Position numbers and translations under genes: made by a program. The notes under the pieces are model-generated. The model ran no database searches. It worked only from the letters and a program-made list of their open reading frames with translations, and was not told the DNA's origin. Shown here in pieces: positions 10,393-63,745 of a stretch of 64,000 nt of DNA. The DNA comes from Achatina immaculata (taxonomy: Eukaryota > Mollusca > Gastropoda > Stylommatophora > Achatinidae). The first letter of the stretch is position 1. Each line of letters begins with the position of its first letter. Location of the stretch: contig CM019700.1 in the NCBI GenBank assembly GCA_009760885.1, positions 878,001-942,000 of the forward strand, read 5' to 3'.

Positions 10393-11780
10393 TTATACAT
10401 TTTGGTATCACAGCTTTACTGCAGTGGCTCCGTGTATAGTTATAGACTCGTACAATAATTATTCGAGGTTACAGAGGTGAATCACGGCGGTGTTTGAGAG
10501 AAGATTAAGGGTAGATTTCAGTTAGAAAGAAGACTTTTCAACACCTTGCTGAGCCTGTCTTGTTGGCCCTGCGGTCCCCAAAACTCAGGTCTCGACGACC
10601 TAAATTAAGGTTGAAGAGCTGTTGTGACCTCCAACAAGATATTTTCATAAATGTTAAACTATTGTGAAGTGTTATTTACACATTAACTTCTTTTTAGTGA
10701 TTAGTAGCAGATTTATCTCCCATGTTAAAAGCATTGAAATAGTTTTAATTAATTTTCTTTTTAGTTTCAGTATTTTTTTTTTACTTATTTTTCATGGGTC
10801 GTGGACCATCTACCTAAAGAAGATGTTTCTTTCTTTGCGCGGCCAGCTGACAATATAAACAGAATTTTGGACTTTGATTTGATCTTCCGATCTAGTCCGT
10901 TGTATGCACCACTTAAAATGATGTTCTTCTTTATGCTGATGGCTACAGAGTGCTCTGAAAGTTTTGGGGAACTTCCATGACATCATGAAGTTGCTACACT
11001 TGCTTCACTTCCTTACACTGATACGCTCTTTGCAGCTTCAGTAACACAGGATCACTAAACAGAGTTCAGACACGATTTGTGAACTATGTAAATAAATTAA
11101 CTGACCATTCCAACTCCACAGTTGCGATACAAAACAAAAGTCAACAATCGCCCAACTCCGGGCGTTACAACAGAACTGATTTACTGATGAAACCACATTT
11201 GCTGCTGGATGTTGTCAAATGGAAGTGGCGTGAAAAGACTGATGAAATTCACAAATACATGAAAAAGTGCCATGAGACGACCTTTCATACGGCAAGATGT
11301 TGAAGGACATTTTTGCTTCTACAACAGACAATACCACATACTCTCTCAAAAACTGAATTCAGAAGAAACTGTCCTAAAAAGGACAAATTTAACCACTACT
11401 AAGCATTCCTACAAAGGACAGACTACAATCTTCATTCTACTATTTCGACAGCCTAACTAAAATACTGACTCTGAAGAAAAACTTGCGTGCCTTCATTTCT
11501 GGAAACTTCTTTCTTGCCCGTCTCAACTGCTTTGTTTTGTTCTCGTTTGCCTATATTCCGTGCGTGTCTTCCAAATTCGTTTACTATGGGTGCAAACACG
11601 TGCGAGCATTACAACAGATTTTCCCGTTGCGCACGCCTATAAGTAACTCTCCACAGAAGAGACTATTATTTTATTTATATCCAACACAATTATCTATCCT
11701 ATTCTATTACATACCGTTGGTTATGCGGGGTCGCGGGTCACCTACCGGTCGTCTTTTCGCCGGTCAAGTTCTTGGCCATG
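10393..11780. other. Gene-free stretch
   Basis: Mixed unique sequence with short frames on the + strand (for example 11079-11303 and 11483-11797) that show no family motif or splice context. The last part grows into a degenerate CGGGTCACCTACC repetition. I see no gene. Confidence 0.3.
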
Positions 11781-12090
11781 TTAAATCAGAAGCCTAGTCG
11801 CCAGGATGAAGCCCGCAGTCTTCTCCAGGTCTTCCCAGCAGCCCCACAGGTTCTGCCTTAGGTCTGACCCCAGTGACCATGTCTGGCTGCGTAGATCTGT
11901 AAAAGTTGGGCAGTCTTGCAGCACATGTTTTGGAATCCGCTCCTATACGGGCACTCATCAGGCGGGTCACCTACCGTTGCAGATGTAGGATCACGGGTCA
12001 CCTACCATTGGTGATCTGGGGTTGCAAGTCACCCACCGTTGTTGATCTAGAGTTGCGGATCACTCACCATTGCGGACGTAGGGTCACCAA
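11700..12090. repeat. Degenerate minisatellite around GGGTCACCTACC
   Basis: GTCACCTACCGGTCG, GTCACCTACCGTTGC, GTCACCTACCATTGG, GTCACCCACCGTTG and CACTCACCATTGCGG recur, with units of roughly 35 bp in the clearest part (11965-12085). The RNase H LINE fragment lies between the first and later units. Confidence 0.5.
11781..11973 (-). mobile_element. RNase H-type LINE C-terminus fragment
   Basis: The - strand encodes HVLQDCPTFTDLRSQTW followed by LWGCWEDLEKTAGFI and LATRLLI-stop. This resembles the C-terminal end (HvLQ.CP...R...W...LWG....L..T..F) of LINE polyproteins that carry RNase H. A CPYRSG just upstream is in another frame, so there is a frameshift. Confidence 0.5.
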
Positions 12091-12380
12091 AAGAAATAGG
12101 AAGGTGTCAGATTAAATGTTACAAACTTTGAGATAAAACGAAGTGTAAAATGGGTTGGGTGTGAAATGCATATGCAGCAGAAACAGATGGCAAAGACCAG
12201 CAGTCAGCAAGACTACAGAAGGAAGAAAAACATACGAGACATATTAAAAAACACACGAAGACAAACATGTCAAACTATAATTCAGAAGTGTAAGAAAGAC
12301 AGATGATGATTAAATAAGGAGGTTCAAGAAAGAGTACTTGTAGAATAGACAGTTTTTCACTCTTTGCCTTATACGATTCT

Positions 12381-12498
12381 GGGCTCGGCTAGGACGAGCT
12401 GGGCTCGGCTAGGACGAGCTGGGCTCGGCTAGGACGAGCTGGGCTCGGCTAGGACGAGCTGGGCTCGGCTAGGACGAGCTGGGCTCGGCTAGGACGAG
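12381..12498. repeat. 20-bp minisatellite, six near-perfect units
   Basis: GGGCTCGGCTAGGACGAGCT repeats six times, the last diverging in its final bases. Identity between units implies recent expansion. GC-rich against an AT-rich background. Followed by GATGAT and TTCTTG microsatellites (12500-12606). Confidence 0.95.
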
Positions 12499-12606
12499 GA
12501 TTGATGATGATGATAATGATGACGATAATGATGATGATGAAATTTTTCTTGTTCTTGTTCTTCTTGTTCTTGTTCTTCTTATTCTTCTTGTTCTTGTTCT
12601 TCTTCG

Positions 12607-12890
12607 TTTAGTTCCACATGCTCGGCCCATTTAGGCAAGAACGAATCTCATCGGTCAGCAGAAGTTCTTTATACATGTCCTAGATTTTTTTTCCATTTCT
12701 GATCTTTTTCTCACATTAAATATTGGCTCTTATCTCTTCTCATCCAAAGCAACACTCATAGTGTTAGTAGATCTTGCATACCTTTATGAATCAGAGCAAT
12801 TTTTAGGTAAAGTCTACATAAAATAAAAAGTAGCACATGTCTAACTGAACCTACATTTTATAATTATAGAGTAACTTCCTTCGTGGTTCT
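12607..12890. other. AT-rich gene-free stretch
   Basis: No ORF, repeat or RNA signal recognised. Confidence 0.3.
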
Positions 12891-12949
12891 TTCTACCAAC
12901 ATTTACTCTGGCGTAGAGTGGAAAATAAGTCGGGAGTGAATGGGTTAAA

Positions 12950-13222
12950 GCTCTGAGGTAGGGTAATATTGTAAATATTGTCATTTAAGTAAAGCATAGT
13001 CTGAGGAAATCCGACACCAGCATAGCAAGACAGGCACTGACATGGAATCCTACAATGAGGAAGACCTAGACTTACTTGGAAAAGAGCAAGTATGACAGCG
13101 CTCAGAAACAAGGGATACAAGGAGCAGAGAATAATTCCAAGAACATGGATGACTGTAGAGCCTTTATCGGTGGCCTATGCTCTCAAGGGAGTGAAAGGCG
13201 ATGATGATGATGATGATGATGG
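12950..13222 (+). mobile_element. Probable LINE 3' fragment with (GAT)n tail
   Basis: The + strand reads GRPRLTWKRA followed by MTALRNKGYKEQ and ends in a short (GATGAT)n tail (13199-13220). GRPR.TW and the 3' trinucleotide tail are typical of LINE C-termini here. No other part survives. Confidence 0.45.
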
Positions 13223-13305
13223 TTCCTTGGTAACGAAGTGGTTAGTTCGCTATTCCCGCAAAGGGAAGGTCAGTGGTTCGAATCCGAGGAGAACGGTGCT
13301 CAGAC
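13222..13305 (+). mobile_element. tRNA-like SINE head
   Basis: Contains an A-box-like TAACGAAGTGGTTAG and a perfect B-box GGTTCGAATCC about 40 bp apart, an internal Pol III promoter layout. A clean cloverleaf does not form, so I call it a tRNA-derived SINE or pseudogene rather than a tRNA gene. Confidence 0.5.
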
Positions 13306-13503
13306 TGCATCACCCTTTAGTATGCCGGCAGATCAAATGAAAAACAGACGTAAACAGCATATCCTTCAGGTGCCTCCATGATATGACAGAGCTATCGTGA
13401 CATTACTTTTAAGCGAAGTATTTAAATGTCGTGAGATCCGAATCTTTAGCGTTTAGAGAACGTATGAAGGTTTTTCAGAGAGTTCATCAGTAACGATGTC
13501 AAG

Positions 13504-13825
13504 CTGTTACATATTTTTAACACTTTCCTGGGTTACAACAAATATCACATATTTTTAACACTTTCCTGGGTTACAACAAATATCACTACCGATGTCTCGT
13601 TTTGTTACGCCTTTTAACACTTTCCTGGATTAAAACAAATATCACTACCGATGTCTCGTTTTGTTACGCCTTTTAACATTTTCCTGGATTAAAACAAATA
13701 TTTTTCTCATTTTTTTACTTTACATAATCTTTGATCCTTCATACAATCATCGATACGTCACTACATAGACAAAGGTGGTGTCTTCGTGCAACCATCGGTA
13801 CGTCACTAAATAGACAAAGGTGATG
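13504..13825. repeat. Two adjoining minisatellites
   Basis: 13504-13700 repeats TTTTAACACTTTCCTGG plus ACAACAAATATCAC in four units of about 45-60 bp. 13740-13825 has two copies of an ATCG(A/G)TACGTCACTA unit of about 55 bp. Non-coding. Confidence 0.8.
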
Positions 13826-13944
13826 TTTGCTTCAGTTCGAAAAAAAAAGAAAGGAAAGAATGGGAGAAACAACTAAGATACATATTTTCATGACGATAGA
13901 GCATTTAGTACAGAAAATACTGTGGTTTTGCAAGGGAAAGAATG

Positions 13945-14194
13945 TAAAGTAAAACTCTATTTTCCACGCCATTAAGGCATAATAATACGGTGTTAGGCTG
14001 GTATTTTTCATGAACTTCGGCACATGGACGTATGATGTGGTCAGTAATAGCCCTGACCTCTTTACAACTGTTCCCTCAAGGTTGCGCGCCTGAATGGCCG
14101 CGCACGTAAAAAAAAAAAAAATCATACCCGCTCAAAATTTTTGCAGCTGTGCAAAAAAAAAAAAAATATATATATATATATATATATGAAACTG

Positions 14195-14240
<46 letters not shown>

Positions 14241-14460
14241 TACTCACATTTGCACACACAATATTTTTTTTGCGCAGGAGCTGAACATTTTGCACACAAA
14301 ACACAGATCTTTAGAGGAACATTGCACTTTACCTTCCCAGATTTTACAGGCTGGGTCCACCCCGGGGACTTTTTGGTGTGCGCCAGAAAAAAAAGTCCCA
14401 TGAATCCGGTACCAACGGATTAGTAAACCGAGCGCCTAACCACTCAGCTAACCAGGCTGC
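13945..14460 (-). mobile_element. tRNA-derived SINE, copy S1, split by a hAT MITE
   Basis: 13945-14065 has the SINE body (CGCCATTAAGGCAT, CGGTGTTAGGCTGG, CTTCGGCACATG) and 14325-14460 resumes with TTACCTTCCCAGATTTTACA and the tRNA-like head read on the - strand (GCCTAACCACTCAGCTAACC). The break lies exactly where a MITE occupies 14066-14324. Confidence 0.8.
14066..14324. mobile_element. hAT-like MITE inserted in a SINE
   Basis: Ends AACTGTTCCCTCAAGG and CTTTAGAGGAACATTG are imperfect inverted repeats. The flanks CTCTTTAC (14058-14065) and CACTTTAC (14325-14332) are an 8-bp duplication (7 of 8) of the SINE sequence CGCTTTAC. The interior has poly(A) runs and two (TA)n blocks plus GCGCGCC and TGCGCA motifs. 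Non-autonomous. Confidence 0.75.
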
Positions 14461-14562
14461 CAAAAGAAATAATGTAGTTTTATTAATACTAACTTTTATA
14501 ATGCACCAGGTATGTCTTTGGTAACTTGGTAGCGAGCATTTTTACTTTCAATAAGGAAGACA

Positions 14563-15047
14563 TCTAACACATCTTTATCAATGAATGTTAGAAAACGAGT
14601 CCTAAAATGCTATATTGAACCTATCTTGTTATATGGAAGTGAATCATGGACAATAGGCAAGTCTGCACAAAAATCATTGGAAGCAGCAGAAATGTGGTTT
14701 ATTAGAAGAATGTTGCGAATCCCCTGGACAGCAAAAATAACTAATGAAGAATGTATGCGAAGAGCTGGAGAGACAAAAAACCTTGTCAAAAAGATAAGAG
14801 AGAGACAACGTACTTTCATAGGACATGCAATGAGAAGAGGGGGCATTGAAAATATTATAACAACAGGAAAAATAGAAGGAAGAAGATCAAGAGGAAGACC
14901 AAGAGAAATGATACTGGACAGTCTGACGGGATGGTGTGAGAGGAGATCACCAACTGAACTGATGGCCTGCATGAAGGATCGGGTACTCTGGAGAAGCATA
15001 ATAGCCAACGCCAGTCGGCACGGCACCTGATGATGATGATGATGATG
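14563..15047 (+). mobile_element. LINE family A, 5'-truncated copy A2 with intact target-site duplication
   Basis: The 149-codon open frame (14581-15030) encodes the family A C-terminus (LYGSESWTIGKSAQ, WFIRRMLRIPWTAK, GKIEGRRSRGRPREM, WRSIIANASRHGT) and ends in TGATGATGATGATGATG. A perfect 10-bp duplication AAGGAAGACA flanks it (14553-14562 and 15048-15057), which proves insertion by target-primed reverse transcription. Near-identity to copy A1 points to recent activity. Confidence 0.92.
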
Positions 15048-15057
15048 AAGGAAGACA

Positions 15058-15340
15058 CTAGCTGCAGCAGCAGAAACACTGAATACTGTAGGATACAGTC
15101 ATTGCTCCTGCACTGTTTGGCGTGTTCCGTATCTTGTCAGCCAGACCTGACCATAGTATATGAATCCGGGACAAAAGCTATGAGACTGTCATGAAGAAAG
15201 AATGGTGAAAACTACGGACTACAACTTGTTGACACCGCTCCAAATGTAGAAAAACCTAGGGAAAGAAAGAAAAAAAAAGGAGACTAGAATTTGGGAATTA
15301 CTCGCAAATTTTGACAAGACATATACGAGAGTTTGGGCAG
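15058..15340. other. Gene-free stretch
   Basis: Unique AT-rich sequence, no ORF or repeat recognised. Confidence 0.3.
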
Positions 15341-15575
15341 CCAGTGATAAGAATTTGGGTAGCCGCTGATAAGAGTTTGGATAGTCGTTGATGGGAGTTT
15401 GGGTAACAATTGATAATAGTTTGGTTAGTCAGTGATAAGAGTTTGGGTAGCCACTGACAACAGTTTTAGTAGCCAGTGATAAGAGTTTGGGTAGCCACTG
15501 ACAACAGTTTTAGTAGCCAGTGATAAGAGTTTGGGTAGCCACTGACAACAGTTTTGGTAGCCAGTGATAAGACTT
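15341..15575. repeat. Minisatellite based on GTTTGGGTAGCCAGTGATAAGA
   Basis: About ten units of 22-24 bp; in 15430-15560 a dimer alternates AGTTTGGGTAGCCACTGACA with ACAGTTTTAGTAGCCAGTGA, giving a 50-bp higher-order period present three times. Confidence 0.85.
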
Positions 15576-15609
15576 GACAGGTCAGTGACGACTGCGGTAA
15601 AACTGGTGC

Positions 15610-16105
15610 TATAAATAAAAACAGACAGAAGTGTATGCTTCAGTTATGCAAAAAAGACAGAAAGTGGACACAAACAAGAATGAGGGAAAGTAAATATGAG
15701 CAGCATAAATGAAGAGAATACAACAATCCAATATTTCGGCAAGTGAGCACCGCATACATACCAGATAAATGCCATTTTGTGCCAAACTTTCTTACGAGAA
15801 GGATGCTAAGGAGCCATATTTTTTTACGTGGATAAATCTGGTGCCTTTTTTTTAAAGTGGTCCTTGGCAAAGACGTTTGCCGAAATACTGAACTCTTGTT
15901 TCTGCCCATTTAAAGTGGCGAATTATCCGTTAGTCTGAACAAGTTTAAGCTTAGGGGCCGAGAAAGAAGGGGGCCCGACGATAAGCAATATAAAACCGCT
16001 GGAAATTGCCTTATGCATTTTGTATCATGAGATGAACGATATAATTAGAGGAGTCTGAGACCACTTTATTAAGTTCGGCCCAGGGGCCCGGCCGCGGATA
16101 AATCT
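15610..16105. repeat. Dispersed non-autonomous repeats
   Basis: 15640-15900 has inverted CAATATTTCGGCAA and TTGCCGAAATACTG and matches 770-970 in part. 15914-16100 starts GTGGCGAATTATCCGTTAG and ends CCGCGGATAAATCTCAC, weak inverted ends with GGGGCC-rich sequence. The same start (CAGTGGCGGATTATCCATTA) occurs at 33334. Probably old hAT-type non-autonomous elements. Confidence 0.4.
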
Positions 16106-16449
16106 CACTTTCCTCACCCTTTCAATCTTGTTTGGAAAACTGAACCATACATCTCCCTCTACCTTTACTGAAGACAAAGTCTACGATCAGGTCTTCAGAT
16201 ACCACTGACAAATGACAACATTACCGCTTCAGAGATCATAAGCTGAAACAGATGTCACAACCAGCCAAATGCCAGCAAGGTCGTGATCTATGTGTATGTG
16301 CCGAAGTCACCAAACGTTTCGGACTCGCATTTTTTTTTTTATCACAGTTTGTCATTTTGTTCCGATGTTAAAACACGTTTGAGTGATACATTCACATTAA
16401 CCACTACCGTTGGTATTCATTTACGCATTCACATGAAAATCGATCGGGC
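16106..16449. other. Gene-free stretch upstream of ARX
   Basis: Unique sequence with only a short frame (from 16283) lacking family features. Confidence 0.3.
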
Positions 16450-17511
16450 AGAAGCATGGCGCACTTTGTTGTGTTTCTATAATTCTCGCTGTTCCCTGAT
16501 TCGACTGACAGTTCTCAAGCCAGTCTCGGCTGAATCTTTGCAAAACTGTTGACTATTCCCGTGCAATTGCAAAATCTTAGAATATTTCGCACCTAGACGC
16601 GACTGGTATTCCATAGTTGTAGTGGGAGTTTTCCCATAACGACCCCTACTATTTTCTCTAATCGGTGGGCAGGCGTATCTGACAGGAGCTCGTGCAGCGA
16701 TGCTTTCTATTGGTTTTCCTAATGTATTGCATCGACCTGTCACGCCTTGCCCCGCCTCTTTAGTTTGAAGTTCGTGAGAAACACCGCTATTGAGAATCGA
16801 GATCGAAAGAAAAACCGTTTACGAGCAAAATCTTAAGTCAACATTCACGGTATTGTGCTCTGCTACCGACCATCATCAAATGGCTTAGTACTTGCCATTA
16901 GATTGCTCAGCTTTTCGTGCCCGTTAAAGGATGATAAAATATGACCAGGGGGTAGTGGTCTGGGAATCTTGGAGAGAAGTACTAGAACAAGTGCAAAGAA
17001 CAGGATCAGTGCCGCCACAGTACAGGTTGGTCCTCATTGAGACGGATAATTTATGAACTAGACGTTGTGAAGGCGCGGCATGTATCTCTACAACGTGCTG
17101 TGGCGATTGTTCATGTGGGAGACGCTTTTCAAAGTGGATATACGTTAACAAGTTTTGTCTAATACTGCCTAATTAGGAGTGACACGGTGAATCTGATGGT
17201 AATAAGTGGCAGTAACTATCTACCAGGGTCTATAGTTTTTAAACATCAGTTTATGGATTCATTTTATAGGCAGATACTTCAAACACTGATATAGATATTT
17301 ATTATATAGGAAAAAAAGGACTTCAAAAAGTCTGTATAGGAATTGACTTTTAAATTATTTGCGATAATCTCCCTTGCTCACGAAACCAAACAACTTTAAC
17401 CAAAAAAAAAAAAAAAAACAAGGAGTTTACTCAACATTAGCAACTTGTCGTTGGGCCTACCGCTGCGTCCAGAAAAATCCGGGACAAGCTTCGCATGAGA
17501 AAAGTCTTATC
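16450..17511 (+). promoter_or_regulatory. Candidate ARX upstream/promoter region
   Basis: Largely repeat-free sequence just upstream of the exon 1 ATG. It holds an inverted CCAAT (ATTGG, 16709-16713) and a GC-box-like CCCCGCC (16750-16756), with balanced base composition unlike the surrounding repeats. No convincing TATA box or initiator could be fixed; an AT-rich patch lies near 17290-17310. A poly(A) run at 17401-17417 lies in the presumed 5' UTR. The assignment is positional. Confidence 0.3.
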
Positions 17512-60938
<43,427 letters not shown>

Positions 60939-61215
60939 TAATTAGCGGACTCTTTAACAAACTTTTGTTATGTCTTGATTAGTTCACTTGAGATCCAGAT
61001 CGCTTTCCTAGAGTCGGTTATTGTTTGGCCTCCTAACTAAATTGTAAGCGGAAAGTTGTAGTGTTTTCATGAATTTTGTTCCCAGTAACAAAAAGATGGG
61101 AAATCAGGGTCTACAGGCCCACTTATCTAAAACTTTAGGAGTACAACCATGCCCCCTTCTCCCCCCCCCCCCCCCCCAAATCCTCTTTTGGTCATATATG
61201 GTCATCGTTCATTCA
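60939..61215 (+). other. Start of the ARX 3' UTR
   Basis: Unique AT-rich sequence after the ARX stop codon with no ORF of note. A poly(C) run lies at 61161-61177. No AATAAA is seen before the dispersed repeat that begins near 61215, so the transcript probably continues through that repeat. Confidence 0.45.
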
Positions 61216-61480
61216 TATTTGCGGTACCGAGGACATGATTGTCAGGGGCCAGTAACCCATATCTGACCAGAACAGTGTCTCACCTCTCAGACTGTGCTCT
61301 CAGTTAACAGGCTCAGCTTGGGCAACAGAGGCAAGGATCGCCATGATCCCCATGGTGGTGGAGCCTGGGGAGGACCATTTTACCTTCCTTTGAACTTTAG
61401 CTTCACTTCGGGTCTTCAAAGCCGCCTGCAGCCGACTCCCTTATATATGGCACGAGGATTGTGGTCCAAACACATTCATC
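61215..61480 (+). repeat. 34-bp-module repeat family, copy g, divergent, in the presumed ARX 3' UTR
   Basis: AGTAACCCATATCTGACCAG, GTGTCTCACCTCTCAGACTG, AACAGGCTCAGCTTGGGCAA, AGGATCGCCATGATCCCCAT and GGTGGTGGAGCCTG keep the family order; the 3' part is drifted. The oldest-looking copy. Confidence 0.6.
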
Positions 61481-62369
61481 GCGTAGACTGCAAGGACAAT
61501 CCTGCTCATGCTGTGGAACATGATAGTTATTGTGCTCCAACAACAGATACAGATATCTGTACAGGTACAGCAGCCTACTGAAATCCCTGAACTCCAGAAA
61601 TCCTTTGTTCTGGGAGAACTGTTCACCCACTGATATGTTTTTGACTTAAAGCATACCAGATAATAAAAGAGAGGAATAATTTAATCATTTTTGCTAAATT
61701 TTAAAGAAAAAGAAAACGTTTTATTTTTTTTTTTTTACATGTAGAAATAGCTGAAAGCTGTTTGCTATATTTCATTTTTTTAAAAAAAGCAGTTCTTTTC
61801 AACACTGACTCCTTCGTCAACAGAATGGAAATTTCACATTCAGCTCTATAGAACAAAAGTAACGTACATTTGGAAATTATAGTCACATACAGTAAGATAT
61901 TTGAACGAAGAGGAAAATACAACCTAATACTGGACAGTTTATGTAACTTGGGAGCTAAAGGTCTGGAGTAATTGGAACCGAAAGTTAAAAGGAGGGTATG
62001 ATTTGTTATTAACGTTACAGAGTTATCGTAACTGCACTTTGGAAAAGTCCACAAGTGCTTACAATCTCTTCTTCTTATGGGGATTCTCGGCACTGTGCTA
62101 CCCGCACCAACCCTGATGGCTGGAAGCGATGGCAGGCCGGAGAAGAGACAAAGAAACCCAAGATCATCGGTTCCGAGGAATCTACTCGATACAGAATTGC
62201 CTGCTCCAGTTTACCGAATATAATAAAACTGACTACAAGTATCGAAATGAAATATTCACTTCTGATTGTGATACAGTAGAAAATATACGTGAGCTGTTAC
62301 TGTGGTAAAGGGATAGCATCAAGTGCAAGTAAAATATCAAAGAGAGATCAAAGTAAAGTCAAACAACTC
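61481..62369. other. Gene-free DNA downstream of ARX
   Basis: Unique AT-rich sequence with AATAAA motifs. The short frame 62055-62279 has no family feature. Confidence 0.3.
61662..61667 (+). terminator. Candidate ARX polyadenylation signal AATAAA
   Basis: First AATAAA on the + strand after the ARX stop, 724 bp downstream of the stop codon and beyond a diverged dispersed repeat. Other AATAAA motifs follow (62222-62227 and near 63357). Motif and position only; no cleavage site can be shown. Confidence 0.35.
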
Positions 62370-62545
62370 ACATGCCTTTATGAGTCGCGGCCCATCGGGG
62401 TGGGAGAGGTATGGGGAAGGGAAAGAAAGGGAGGGGGTGGGAAGATACCAATTACATATTTTAAGAGTTTTAAGGGCCGAAGTACTTGTCTGATGATCAG
62501 GGTAGTTGTTTCTATGTTTATAGTAGAGATTTATTGCATGTTAGC
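62370..62545 (+). repeat. Copy of the 2.2-2.4-kb dispersed 3' module
   Basis: AAACAACTCACATGCC, AGAGTTTTAAGGGCCGAAGT, ACTTGTCTGATGATCAGGGT and TAGTAGAGATTTATTGCATG follow the order of 2190-2395, including a G-rich patch (62400-62440). Confidence 0.55.
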
Positions 62546-62830
62546 ATTAAAAAATAATCCAAGGATGAAAACTGATAACAATAAACTGAGAATCGAAGAT
62601 CAAAAGCTTTTAACAAATACCCCAGAATCTAAGATAAAAGATGTTAACAACACACAATAATCTAAGGTCAAAAGGTGCTAGATAGAAATAATTGAGATCA
62701 TATGGTACAAAAGCTGTTAAAAATAACTGAGAATCAAAGGTCTAAAAGGTGTTAGAAATAACTGAGAATCGAAGGTCTAAAAGCTGTTAACAATAACCCA
62801 GTATTTAATATCAAAAGCTGTTAATGATGG
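62546..62830. repeat. About 35-bp degenerate minisatellite
   Basis: ACTGAGAATC(A/G)AAGGTCTAAAAG(G/C)(T)GTTA and variants recur six to seven times with decay. Confidence 0.8.
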
Positions 62831-62867
62831 AATCTAAGTATTACCGAAATTTACAAATTAGGAAAAA

Positions 62868-63030
62868 AGTAGGAACAGCTTTATTATTTAACGATAACAC
62901 ACTTGTGACGTTTCGGCGCGAAAACAAACAGGACGAAGAATCAGAGAGAGAGAACAAAGTACAGATTCACATTAATAGGATGTTAACAAAACAATTTTTA
63001 AAATTAAACAATTTTTTTTAAAATGGCACA
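62868..63030 (+). repeat. Dispersed GACGTTTCGG-type repeat, copy 4
   Basis: GTAGGAACAGCTTTATTATT, TGTGACGTTTCGGCGCGAAA, AACAGGACGAAGAATCAGAG and CAGATTCACATTAATAGGAT, aligning with 9770-9915 and the inverse of 10195-10392. Confidence 0.6.
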
Positions 63031-63427
63031 TGACTTATCTCAGCTTCTGGAACAGCACAGAACCAAAATCGCTTGTATATCCTCGATAGGAGCACAAGCA
63101 AACAAACACAAATGAGACCACTTATGTGAAACCTTTGAACCGAAAGGCATTTTGAACGGATATTAGATAAATGGTAGGTTAGCACTGAATGTTTATTACT
63201 AACTATATAGAAAAATGGAGAGCAGATGGCCAGCTCGGGACGGCAAAGTGAATTAGGTCTTGTGTGTGTCTGAATGTGTGAAATTATTTATACATTTCCT
63301 CTTTTAATTAGCTTTTTTTCATATGTTTCTTAGTCTTTTGTCAATTAAACATAGTGAATAAAACTGAACCACAAGTAGTTGAAGCCTTTTAAGTATAAAA
63401 TGAGTGTGTTCCTTGGAACTGCGCTGA
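63031..63427. other. Gene-free stretch
   Basis: AT-rich unique sequence with no ORF or known repeat; one AATAAA near 63357. Confidence 0.3.
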
Positions 63428-63745
63428 TAAGTGTGCGGAAGTATTAACTGTTACAGTGCGACGGTACAGTTATCTGGGCCAGAGAAAGAAACTATTAACT
63501 GTCACAGTGCGACGGTACAGTTATCTGGGCCAGAGAAACAAAGTATTAACTGTCACAGTGCGACGGTACAGTTATCTGGGCCAGAGAAACAAAGTATTAA
63601 TTGTCACAGTGCGACGGTACAGTTATCTGGGCCAGAGAAAGAAAGTATTAACTGTCACAGTGCGACGGTACAGTTATCTGGGCCAGAGAAAGAAAGTATT
63701 AACTGTTACATTGCGACAGTACAGTTATCTGGGCCAGAGAAGCAG
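63428..63745. repeat. 51-bp minisatellite, about six units
   Basis: The unit GTATTAACTGTCACAGTGCG + ACGGTACAGTTATCTGGGCC + AGAGAAACAAA, nearly identical between copies. 51 bp = 17 codons, so two + strand frames stay open (ATVQLSGPEK and RRYSYLGQRK repeats). No start context or homology supports a protein. Confidence 0.93.

Noticed and set aside
17374..17511. Upstream in-frame ATG extending ARX exon 1 by 46 residues
   Set aside because: The extension includes a Lys run from a poly(A) tract; the inner ATG has better context and a sensible distance to the octapeptide.
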